Part shown: one piece after another, positions 1 through 6,166 of the stretch
How positions within the stretch are numbered: position 1 is the stretch's first letter
How the letters are laid out: each line of letters starts with the position of its first letter
Assembly: GCA_902466275.1 (NCBI GenBank)
Contig: CABQQJ010000042.1
Location: 1 to 6,817, forward strand
Direction of reading: 5' to 3'
Source of the DNA: an uncultured Veillonella sp.
GTDB lineage: Bacteria; Bacillota; Negativicutes; Veillonellales; Veillonellaceae
Length of the DNA: 6,817 bases
Translations under genes and position numbers: made by a program
The notes under the pieces: model-generated
Told to the model about the DNA's origin: nothing
The model's input: only the letters and a program-made list of their open reading frames with translations
Databases searched by the model: none

Positions 1-2088
1 GATGTAAAAACAGAATCCATTATAAGTGCAGCTATCCAACGTTTGATGAAAAATAAGATTGTTATCATTATTGGACATCGCTTACAAACTATGCATTGGG
101 CATCTAAGCTATATGTCTTGAAAAATGGATTAATTATTCAAGAAGGTTCTTATCATGACCTACTTCAAGAAGATGGTTATTTTAAAGAACTTGTTACATC
201 TGGCTTAGGTCAATTTTCAGCAACTCTTGAAGAACCGTTGTATATTGGAAAACAATTTGGTTCAGAGAATACATTGGGCATAGATACACCTATCAATGGC
301 ATAGAGCATTTTGTTAAATCTGTTAAATATACTGAGACTTTTAAAGATAATGCAAAAGGTTCTAATATGGGCATACAAGGTTGGAAGTTGTTGTTTTCTG
401 TATTAAATCCCGCTAAGTGGTCATTAGTATTAGCTTTGCTATTTACGTTCTTAACAGTGTTCATGAATGTTGGGCTTTTAACAGTATCCTCTTGGCTATT
501 GGCATCTGCCGCATTGCAACCAGGGCTCACTTATTTAAGTCTTGCAATCGTAGGAGTTCGATTCTTCGGTGTTAGTCGTGCTGTATGTCGTTATTTTGAG
601 CGCTATACATCTCATCGCATGGCATTCCAAGGACTCTATGGCTTGCGCTTGTGGTTTTATGCTCATTTGGAACCATTGGCACCTGCTATACTCAAACGGT
701 TTGGGGCGGGTGATATGTTGGGACGCATCATGGGGGATATAGAGGTATTACAATTCTTCTACTTGCGCACTTTGATCCCACCCGTAGCAGCCGTTGCCTT
801 GACTATATTGATTGCATATGGAGTTTCTACAATTGACAATAGTTTGATTATACCTATTCTTTTGTCGGCCTTTGTTTTAGGTGTAATAGTACCTTTGGTT
901 GTTTATTCGTATAATAAAGAATCTTTACGTACGATTGGGCCCCAACAAGGTGATTATAAAGCGCTTTTAAGTGATACTATGGATAGCCTGGAAGATGTGA
1001 TTAGTTATGGCAACGAAGACATGGTATATAAGCGTATTCAGCATATGATGCGCAATGTAGATGCTCAAAAAGGTACTATTGAGCGGGGCATGAATATGGG
1101 TAATACACTATTCATAGGCGGTGTTCAGTTAACTGTAGTTATTGTAGCTATTATGGCTTCTAATGCGTTAACAGGTGCTTGGGCTAGTGTTATGGTAGCG
1201 GTGGCTGCCATTGGCACACAGGCTTGGTTTGAAGCGTTACAGCCTATGATTGCTGCTGTTCATCATGGTGCAGAAAGTAAAGTTGCCACAAGTCGTCTCA
1301 TGGCTCTCAGTAATGAACCGATATCTATTGTAGAACCTATATCACCAAAATCATTTAATCCTAATGAGGATATTATTTTTACAGATGTATCCTTTGGTTA
1401 TGATGAATATCGCCATATTTATGAGAATCTCAGACTACATATTCAACAAGGGGAATCCATTGCTATCGTAGGTGCTAGTGGGTCTGGAAAGACGACATTG
1501 TTTAATATGCTTGAGAGGTTATATGATTATGGTGGATCCATTCGTATAGGCTCGGTGGAGTTGAAAGATATTTCAATTGATACTTGGCGTAATGCATTGG
1601 GGACTATAACTCAAGATACGTATATTTTTAATGCTTCCTTTAAGGATAATATACTACTTGCAAGACCTGAAGCTTCTATGGAGGATTTAGAGCTAGCCAT
1701 TAATCGTGCATCATTGCGATCGGTAGTTGAAAAATTACCAGAAGGTATGAATACGATTGTAGGGAGTGGAGGGCAAGGTTTGAGTGGTGGCGAACGTCAA
1801 AGAGTTGCTAGATTGTTCTTACGCAATCCTAAAATTATTTTATTAGATGAACCTTTAGAGGGTTTAGATCAAGTAACACGAAAAGCCTTGCATCGTGATT
1901 TGATGCATTATGTAGATGGTAAGACATGTCTATATATTACGCATCAATTGGAAGGTTTAGAACAAATGGACCGGATTTTATTTATGGATAAAGGGCAAAT
2001 TGTTGAAGATGGAACGTATGAAGAGCTAATGGCGCTTAAAGGTCGTTTCTATGAATACTGTTATTTATCCATGGCAAGTATTCAATAA
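1..2088 (+). CDS. cydDC: CydDC-type ABC exporter, fused CydD tail and complete CydC half (5' end outside window)
   Basis: The frame is open from base 1, so the gene starts upstream; the TTG/ATG codons at 43 and 46 lie inside an ATPase domain and are not starts. Residues 1 to about 85 (window numbering) are the end of a first nucleotide-binding domain, with its H-loop His at 76-78 (GHRLQT). A polar linker follows. From about residue 123 there is a full second half: six predicted membrane segments (roughly residues 139-409) with the CydC-like signature LLTVSSWLLASAALQ and GVRFFGVSRAV. The second ATPase domain has Walker A GASGSGKTT (1471-1497), Q-loop Gln (1612), signature LSGGERQ (1780-1800), Walker B IILLDE (ending 1851) and H-loop His (1942). 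In the known family CydDC is an inner-membrane heterodimer that exports cysteine/glutathione or handles haem and is needed for cytochrome bd assembly. All visible motifs are intact. The assignment of the first half to CydD is inferred from the fusion, as only its tail is visible. Confidence 0.88.
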   Translation, partial: DVKTESIISAAIQRLMKNKIVIIIGHRLQTMHWASKLYVLKNGLIIQEGSYHDLLQEDGYFKELVTSGLGQFSATLEEPLYIGKQFGSENTLGIDTPINGIEHFVKSVKYTETFKDNAKGSNMGIQGWKLLFSVLNPAKWSLVLALLFTFLTVFMNVGLLTVSSWLLASAALQPGLTYLSLAIVGVRFFGVSRAVCRYFERYTSHRMAFQGLYGLRLWFYAHLEPLAPAILKRFGAGDMLGRIMGDIEVLQFFYLRTLIPPVAAVALTILIAYGVSTIDNSLIIPILLSAFVLGVIVPLVVYSYNKESLRTIGPQQGDYKALLSDTMDSLEDVISYGNEDMVYKRIQHMMRNVDAQKGTIERGMNMGNTLFIGGVQLTVVIVAIMASNALTGAWASVMVAVAAIGTQAWFEALQPMIAAVHHGAESKVATSRLMALSNEPISIVEPISPKSFNPNEDIIFTDVSFGYDEYRHIYENLRLHIQQGESIAIVGASGSGKTTLFNMLERLYDYGGSIRIGSVELKDISIDTWRNALGTITQDTYIFNASFKDNILLARPEASMEDLELAINRASLRSVVEKLPEGMNTIVGSGGQGLSGGERQRVARLFLRNPKIILLDEPLEGLDQVTRKALHRDLMHYVDGKTCLYITHQLEGLEQMDRILFMDKGQIVEDGTYEELMALKGRFYEYCYLSMASIQ

Positions 2089-2220
2089 AACTAAATATCA
2101 TTTAAAGTATCTATTATTAATGCTTAATTATAGATTTGGACAATGTTTAATATTACGTTGCAATTTAAGATCTATTATGAATATTAAATTATAATACGAC
2201 TAATGTTTAACTACATTAAT

Positions 2221-2252
2221 AAGGCCCCTTTTACTATGCAAAAAGGGGCTTT
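2221..2252 (+). terminator. Rho-independent terminator after the cydDC gene
   Basis: The arms 2221-2232 and 2241-2252 form a 12-bp stem with one G-U pair, containing GCCCCTTTT/AAAAGGGGC, around an 8-nt loop. The T-run after the stem is short and then AT-rich (TTTAATTATAT). It sits 133 nt after the stop codon, and the next gene has its own promoter, so it most likely ends the cydDC transcript. The 2089-2220 stretch before it is very AT-rich, with no coding sequence or structure I can support. Confidence 0.8.
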
Positions 2253-2292
2253 AATTATATTTATATTTAATAGTATATGTAGTATACTTTTA

Positions 2293-2321
2293 TCGATAAA
2301 TCATGCAATATATGGTATAAT
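2293..2321 (+). promoter_or_regulatory. Promoter for the 389-residue membrane protein gene
   Basis: A perfect TATAAT (2316-2321) is preceded by TGG, giving an extended -10 (TGnTATAAT). Exactly 17 nt upstream is TCGATA (2293-2298), which matches 4 of 6 bases of TTGACA. Transcription would begin near 2328, leaving a leader of about 33 nt. An 8-bp palindrome, AGTATACT (2281-2288), lies just upstream of the -35; its role is unknown. Confidence 0.7.
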
Positions 2322-2360
2322 TTTTGTGTTAAGAGCTATTATTTCACCCTTGGAGGGGTT

Positions 2361-3530
2361 ATGACTAAAATCTTCACCAAATTACGAGCTTTGGTGGATG
2401 AAGCATTATCTGATCGAGATGCGGTGGTGGATAAGGCGCCCGTATTAGAAAAAGCACCTTTAGAACAAGATTTGTTTGACCATCGCTTATTATATATAGA
2501 AGAAGATATGGTTAATCGCATGTTGCGTGCCGCTCTTCGTAATCATTGGTTCTTTTATGCTGTAACATTTGAATTTGAACCAAACAATCAAATATTCCTA
2601 TCCATTATTACAAAATGGGGGAATGTGATTAATGTGGAATTCACCTTAGAGGATTTATGGTTTGATGATTATTCATCATCTTTTGCAATTCGACTTGATA
2701 CAAATAATATAGATACAGGTGGGTTTATTTTGAACTCTATTTTACACTTGTTGGGAAACTGGTGTCTCAGTCTTTTTGGTATATTCTTTAACCCTATTGC
2801 ATTGGGCGAAAAAGGATCTACCGTACGCTTTGAGAAGAAAGGGATTATCCAGTTTGACTTATTGCCTAATACACAAGTGAAAAAATTCATACCTATGCCT
2901 GAGCGCCATATTGGTAGCAATGGACCTGTTTTGTTGGGAAACCCGCGTACCAGTCAATCTGTGTTGCAGTTAGATTACTATGCGTTCCATGATCCTGTAG
3001 ATACTTTTACGGTGCCTGATGTGCCGACTCGCACTAGCTGGCTTCGTTCTATTGATATTGCAGCAGTTCTTTTGTTGCCAATTGGTGTATGGATTACATT
3101 TATTATCTTGCATCACTACTTACCGACAGAAACATTGGAATTTTCATTCTCTACGTACTTTTTAATTTCCTTAGGGATTTTTATCATTTCCTTCTTGGTT
3201 ATGAATATTCCTAGATATCTGTATATGTACTTTGATTCTCGGAAACAGTGGCAAAGTGCCTTTGTACATAATAATATTAAGATTCAAATGCGCAAATTAC
3301 ATCGTCGTATTTTCATGCAGCAAGCTACACTCACATCTGATTGTGACGAATGTACTGCTAATGAAAGCCAAGAGCGAATTAAACACCTTTTGTTGCAAAT
3401 TCGCGATAAACGATTCCTTGCAAATCGACTTAAAATTGCAGATGATGATAGAGCGCGTAAACAAAAGGTTAAGTTTATTATTGCATATATAGGTTGTACT
3501 TTGATTGAGTTGATGTTGTTAATGAACTAA
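2361..3530 (+). CDS. Membrane protein of unknown function, with three predicted C-terminal-half membrane segments and a CxxC motif
   Basis: I do not recognise the family. The ATG at 2361 follows a strong SD (TGGAGGGG, 2351-2358) and gives 389 residues. There is no signal peptide. Residues 1-40 are charged and contain a short tandem-like KAPVLEKAPLE. Residues 60-175 alternate hydrophobic and polar positions, suggesting beta strands, interrupted by a hydrophobic Gly/Leu/Phe-rich stretch (about 121-147). Likely membrane segments are about 231-251, 265-283 and 370-388. Between the last two lies a basic, helical region (about 292-369) with CDEC at 328-331, a possible metal or disulfide site. The soluble N-terminal part would be cytoplasmic if positive-inside rules hold. 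The gene appears to be a single transcription unit between its own promoter and a downstream hairpin, unrelated to cydDC by transcription. A role in envelope or lipid handling is only a guess. Confidence 0.85.
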   Translation: MTKIFTKLRALVDEALSDRDAVVDKAPVLEKAPLEQDLFDHRLLYIEEDMVNRMLRAALRNHWFFYAVTFEFEPNNQIFLSIITKWGNVINVEFTLEDLWFDDYSSSFAIRLDTNNIDTGGFILNSILHLLGNWCLSLFGIFFNPIALGEKGSTVRFEKKGIIQFDLLPNTQVKKFIPMPERHIGSNGPVLLGNPRTSQSVLQLDYYAFHDPVDTFTVPDVPTRTSWLRSIDIAAVLLLPIGVWITFIILHHYLPTETLEFSFSTYFLISLGIFIISFLVMNIPRYLYMYFDSRKQWQSAFVHNNIKIQMRKLHRRIFMQQATLTSDCDECTANESQERIKHLLLQIRDKRFLANRLKIADDDRARKQKVKFIIAYIGCTLIELMLLMN

Positions 3531-3554
3531 TGTTGTAAAAACAGAAGACATAAT

Positions 3555-3636
3555 AAAAACGTATCTCTTTGATATGTACTCTCTTTACTGGTTGTCCAGT
3601 AAAGAAGGTATATATTACTTATAGAGATACGTTTTT
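3555..3636. terminator. Long composite hairpin, probable bidirectional terminator between convergent genes
   Basis: The outer 14-bp perfect stem (3555-3568 with 3623-3636, AAAAACGTATCTCT) has an A-run on the left and a T-run on the right, so it can end transcripts from both sides. Inside it, 3570-3580 pairs with 3607-3617 (11 pairs, three of them G-U on the + transcript). After one mismatch, 3582-3591 pairs perfectly with 3596-3605 around a TTGT loop. The total is about 35 pairs in 82 nt. It lies 24 nt after the stop of the 389-residue protein gene and 23 nt beyond the stop of the DUF805 gene. Its length is greater than a simple terminator needs, so a mobile palindromic repeat that serves as a terminator is an alternative. 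Confidence 0.8.
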
Positions 3637-3659
3637 TATTGTAGGGTGTTAATTTTTAA

Positions 3660-4244
3660 TTATCGCTTTTTGCGTCGCTTACGAACTGTTTTTCGACCTT
3701 CTTGTTTTTTGTTAGATATAGGTGGCTGTATTGGTTCATAAACTGTCCGATTTACATTCATAAATGGAGGGTTACCATATTGATTAGGCTCAGGTTGTCC
3801 TGGTAATACCCAGAATAGGAAGCCGATGAGCCATATAAAAAGCTCTAGCATGTAATTGAATGGAGATACGGCAGAGTAGGTATTGATGAAAATCATGATT
3901 ACAGACCAGAGGATTCCTGCCCATGCATTGAAGCCGATGTCGTGAATACGACGGCCAAATAAGACACAAGATAAAGGAAAGAGGGTTGCCAGTAAGAGCC
4001 AAATAATGACCCTAGTCAACCAATATGCTGGTAGTGATACAACAAAGTCCAAGAATATGTTATCGATGTAGTGGACAATATGAAATAAAATCATTAAAGC
4101 GATGAAGCATATGATAAATTGTAGTCGATTTAACCGTCCTGTTAAGTTAAAAATCGATAAACCCATGCGACGTCCTTGGAATGCAATGAGCAAACCGATG
4201 GTACATATGAGCAGTGTTCGTAATACAACATAAAGTAAATCCAT
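3660..4244 (-). CDS. DUF805 family membrane protein
   Basis: The 194-residue protein carries the hallmarks of the DUF805 (YhaH/YhaI-like) family: GRLNRLQFI (36-44), GRRIHDIGFNAW (97-108) and a PGQPEPNQYGNPP motif (148-160). Hydrophobic segments are at about 4-22, 42-60, 76-96, 109-126 and 131-148; the first lies before the usual domain start. The C-terminus (about 178-194) is strongly basic (KTVRKRRKKR) and probably cytoplasmic. The family has no established biochemical function. The ATG at 4244 has an SD, AAGGGG (4250-4255), 5 nt away. Only 21 bp separate it from the upstream kinase gene and I see no promoter in the gap, so it is probably co-transcribed with that gene and ends at the hairpin at 3555-3636. 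Confidence 0.88.
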   Translation of the reverse strand: MDLLYVVLRTLLICTIGLLIAFQGRRMGLSIFNLTGRLNRLQFIICFIALMILFHIVHYIDNIFLDFVVSLPAYWLTRVIIWLLLATLFPLSCVLFGRRIHDIGFNAWAGILWSVIMIFINTYSAVSPFNYMLELFIWLIGFLFWVLPGQPEPNQYGNPPFMNVNRTVYEPIQPPISNKKQEGRKTVRKRRKKR

Positions 4245-4265
4245 AAGTTCCCCTTTATTTATAGC

Positions 4266-5099
4266 TTATAGTTGAGTTAATTCTGGCAAGACTAGCTCAA
4301 ATGCTACACCTTGTTTCATAGATTTTACAGTATCTACTGTGGCTTGAATCGCCTTGGTAGTAAAATTCATTGCTAACTCTGCCGCATCATAAGGTGAATA
4401 TCCCCTCATTACTGCACCTGATAATACAGCAGTAAAAATATCTCCTGTCCCTGTAGCTTTTACAGGAACCAGAGGTATAGAGTATGTTTTTAAAAAGTCT
4501 GTAGGTCCATCATAGACCGCAATAACAGCATGTGTTTTCGATGGGACGCTGGTCATGATAACCATTTCAGGGCCCATGTGATGTAATTGTTTACATCGCT
4601 CACGTAATTCATCTTCGCTAATAGGATTTGTTGAGAATGGAATATCTAATAAGAAGCATGCCTCAGTATAGTTTGGCTTTACGATGTGGGCCTTAGATAC
4701 AAGTTGGCGCATAGCTACAACCATATCAGGAGTATAAATGGAATAGAGGCGACCATCATCGGCCATTGCGGGATCGACGATAACCATCTGACCATTAGAG
4801 GCAAATCGATCGATTGCTTCTTCAACGAGGTGAATTTGTTCTGGTGATGCCAAGAATCCACTTACGATAGCGTGAAAGTCAATTTCGTTTTTATCCCAGC
4901 AGTCCATAAAATCTCTCATATGAGCAGATAAATCAACGAATTCATAGTGTGGATACTCTAAGTGATTGCTTAGTACCGCTGTCGCCAAAGGAACCGCCTG
5001 ACAGCGCATGGCACTGATGATAGGAATCATAACGGTAAGGGCACAGCGTCCGATAGAGCTCATGTCTTGAATTGTTAAAACTCTAGGTACTGCTATCAT
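4266..5099 (-). CDS. pdxK: Pyridoxal/pyridoxamine kinase (PfkB/ribokinase-like fold)
   Basis: This 277-residue enzyme is predicted to phosphorylate B6 vitamers with ATP to feed pyridoxal phosphate salvage in the cytoplasm. It begins with the family-typical RVLTIQDMSSIGRCALT (6-22), followed by LATAVLSNH (38-46), a conserved VDPAMADDGRLY (108-119), KPNYTEA (141-147) and the anion-hole/catalytic ATGTGD (215-220, base Asp220). The length matches the pyridoxamine kinase group of COG2240. It resembles the Firmicutes pyridoxamine kinase type more than hydroxymethylpyrimidine kinase ThiD, but which B6 vitamer is preferred cannot be read from sequence, so the gene symbol is approximate. I choose the ATG at 5099 because GGAGG (5105-5109) sits 5 nt upstream; the in-frame TTG at 5111 overlaps that SD and would add MEVS. 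It leads a two-gene unit with the DUF805 gene. Confidence 0.9.
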   Translation of the reverse strand: MIAVPRVLTIQDMSSIGRCALTVMIPIISAMRCQAVPLATAVLSNHLEYPHYEFVDLSAHMRDFMDCWDKNEIDFHAIVSGFLASPEQIHLVEEAIDRFASNGQMVIVDPAMADDGRLYSIYTPDMVVAMRQLVSKAHIVKPNYTEACFLLDIPFSTNPISEDELRERCKQLHHMGPEMVIMTSVPSKTHAVIAVYDGPTDFLKTYSIPLVPVKATGTGDIFTAVLSGAVMRGYSPYDAAELAMNFTTKAIQATVDTVKSMKQGVAFELVLPELTQL

Positions 5100-5126
5100 A
5101 GACACCTCCAAATAATCATATATTTT

Positions 5127-5155
5127 ATTGTACGTTATGTGAGCCTTTCTGTAAA
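5127..5155 (-). promoter_or_regulatory. Promoter for the pyridoxal kinase-DUF805 unit
   Basis: Read on the minus strand, TTTACA (5155-5150) matches 5 of 6 bases of the -35 consensus and TACAAT (5132-5127) 5 of 6 of the -10, with an exact 17-nt spacer. The transcript would start near 5120, giving a leader of about 20 nt with GGAGG at 5105-5109. Confidence 0.72.
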
Positions 5156-5159
5156 TGTA

Positions 5160-5187
5160 ATGATGTTAATCATGAAATTAACTTCAT
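5160..5187. promoter_or_regulatory. Inverted repeat between divergent promoters, candidate operator
   Basis: The arms ATGATGTTAAT (5160-5170) and ATTAACTTCAT (5177-5187) are inverted repeats with 10 of 11 positions matching and a 6-nt spacer (CATGAA). The dyad covers the -35 of the opp promoter and ends 4 nt from the -35 of the kinase promoter. That placement suits a dimeric regulator controlling one or both. There is no T-run, so it is not a terminator. The regulator cannot be identified from the window. Confidence 0.5.
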
Positions 5188-5200
5188 AATGTAGTATAAT
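5172..5200 (+). promoter_or_regulatory. Promoter of the opp operon
   Basis: A perfect TATAAT lies at 5195-5200, with ATGAAA (5172-5177, 4 of 6 to TTGACA) 17 nt upstream. The predicted start is near 5207, giving a leader of about 27 nt that contains the oppB SD (GGAGG, 5221-5225). The weaker -35 overlaps the inverted repeat at 5160-5187. Confidence 0.68.
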
Positions 5201-5233
5201 AAAACGGATAGACTTTTAATGGAGGATAGTGAA

Positions 5234-6166
5234 ATGACAAGGTATGTATTTCGACGCCTAGGTGGCGCAATCATAATCTTATGGGTCATCATTACCGTAA
5301 CATTTGCATTAATGCATGCGATACCTGGTGGGCCTTTTACAACAGAAAAGAAATTACCGCCTCAGGTGAAAGCAAGTATCGAGGCTAAATATCATCTCGA
5401 TGATCCTGTATGGAAACAGTATGGAGATTATTTAGGTGGCGTCATTACAGGTGACTTGGGCCCATCATTTAAATATGAAGGCCGTAGTGTAAACGATATA
5501 ATTGGTGATGCATTCCCAATTTCCGCACAGCTTGGTTTATTATCTTTAATGGTAGCTATAGTTGGTGGTATTACAGCTGGTGCGATTAGTGCCATGAGAC
5601 CTAATAGCATTGTAGATTATGCGGTAACTGTATTATCTACAATAGGGATTTCGGTACCAACATTTATTATCGGTGCTGTTCTTGTGTACATAGTAGGCTT
5701 TGAATTGGGATGGTTCCCGGTAGCCTTATGGCGTGGCCCCTCTTACATGGTGTTACCTGTGTTGACATTAGCAGCGCAACCGATGGCATTTATTGCTCGT
5801 TTAACGCGCAGTGGTTTACTTGACGTGTATCAACAAGAATACATTCGTACAGCTCGCGCAAAAGGTCTAGGTTCTTGGACCATTTTGACACGTCATGCCC
5901 TTGGCAATGCAATTTTGCCAGTTATTACGTACTTAGGTCCATTGGCAGCTAGTTTGTTAACAGGCAGCTTTATCGTAGAAACAATTTTTGCGATTCCTGG
6001 TCTAGGTCAGTATTTTGTAACATCTATTTATAACCGAGACTATACGGTTATTCTTGGTATTACGATTTTCTATAGTGCGCTTGTAGTATTTCTTAATATT
6101 TTGGTGGACATGATTTATCCATTAATCGATCCACGAGTTACAACGGAGGAGGGGACAGATGAATAA
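5234..6166 (+). CDS. oppB: Oligopeptide ABC transporter permease OppB
   Basis: This 310-residue inner-membrane permease would form, with OppC, the channel for peptide uptake powered by OppD/OppF and fed by a binding protein; those partners are not in the window. It has the N-terminal membrane helix (about 9-29), then the OppB-type PGGPFTTEKKLPP (31-43) and LGPSFKYEGRSVND (75-88), further membrane segments (about 98-118, 130-155, 171-190, 228-248, 272-294), the EAA loop that contacts the ATPase (YIRTARAKGLGSW, 203-215), IPGLGQYF (254-261) and the terminal IDPR. I choose the ATG at 5234, 8 nt after GGAGG (5221-5225). The in-frame ATG at 5219 overlaps that SD and would add only MEDSE. Substrate could also be dipeptides or nickel in related systems, but the extended loop favours Opp. 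Confidence 0.9.
   Translation: MTRYVFRRLGGAIIILWVIITVTFALMHAIPGGPFTTEKKLPPQVKASIEAKYHLDDPVWKQYGDYLGGVITGDLGPSFKYEGRSVNDIIGDAFPISAQLGLLSLMVAIVGGITAGAISAMRPNSIVDYAVTVLSTIGISVPTFIIGAVLVYIVGFELGWFPVALWRGPSYMVLPVLTLAAQPMAFIARLTRSGLLDVYQQEYIRTARAKGLGSWTILTRHALGNAILPVITYLGPLAASLLTGSFIVETIFAIPGLGQYFVTSIYNRDYTVILGITIFYSALVVFLNILVDMIYPLIDPRVTTEEGTDE

Noticed and set aside
210..530. Open frame of 106 codons on the minus strand
   Set aside because: It lies wholly inside the cydDC coding region, opposite a conserved protein, and has no recognisable domain or SD support.
2190..2195. TATAAT upstream of the cydDC terminator, possible small RNA promoter
   Set aside because: There is no acceptable -35 at 16-18 nt, and the terminator follows only about 50 nt after the would-be start; a match of this kind is expected by chance in such AT-rich DNA.
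2669..2920. Minus-strand open frame of 83 codons inside the 389-residue protein gene
   Set aside because: It is antisense to a well-supported gene with its own promoter and SD, and its translation shows no family features.
3232..3492. Second plus-strand open frame of 86 codons within the 389-residue protein gene
   Set aside because: It is in another frame of a gene that is open throughout, and I see no convincing SD; it is probably chance.
3790..4002. Minus-strand open frame of 70 codons inside the DUF805 gene
   Set aside because: It is an alternate frame over the conserved DUF805 motifs, which are encoded in the main frame.
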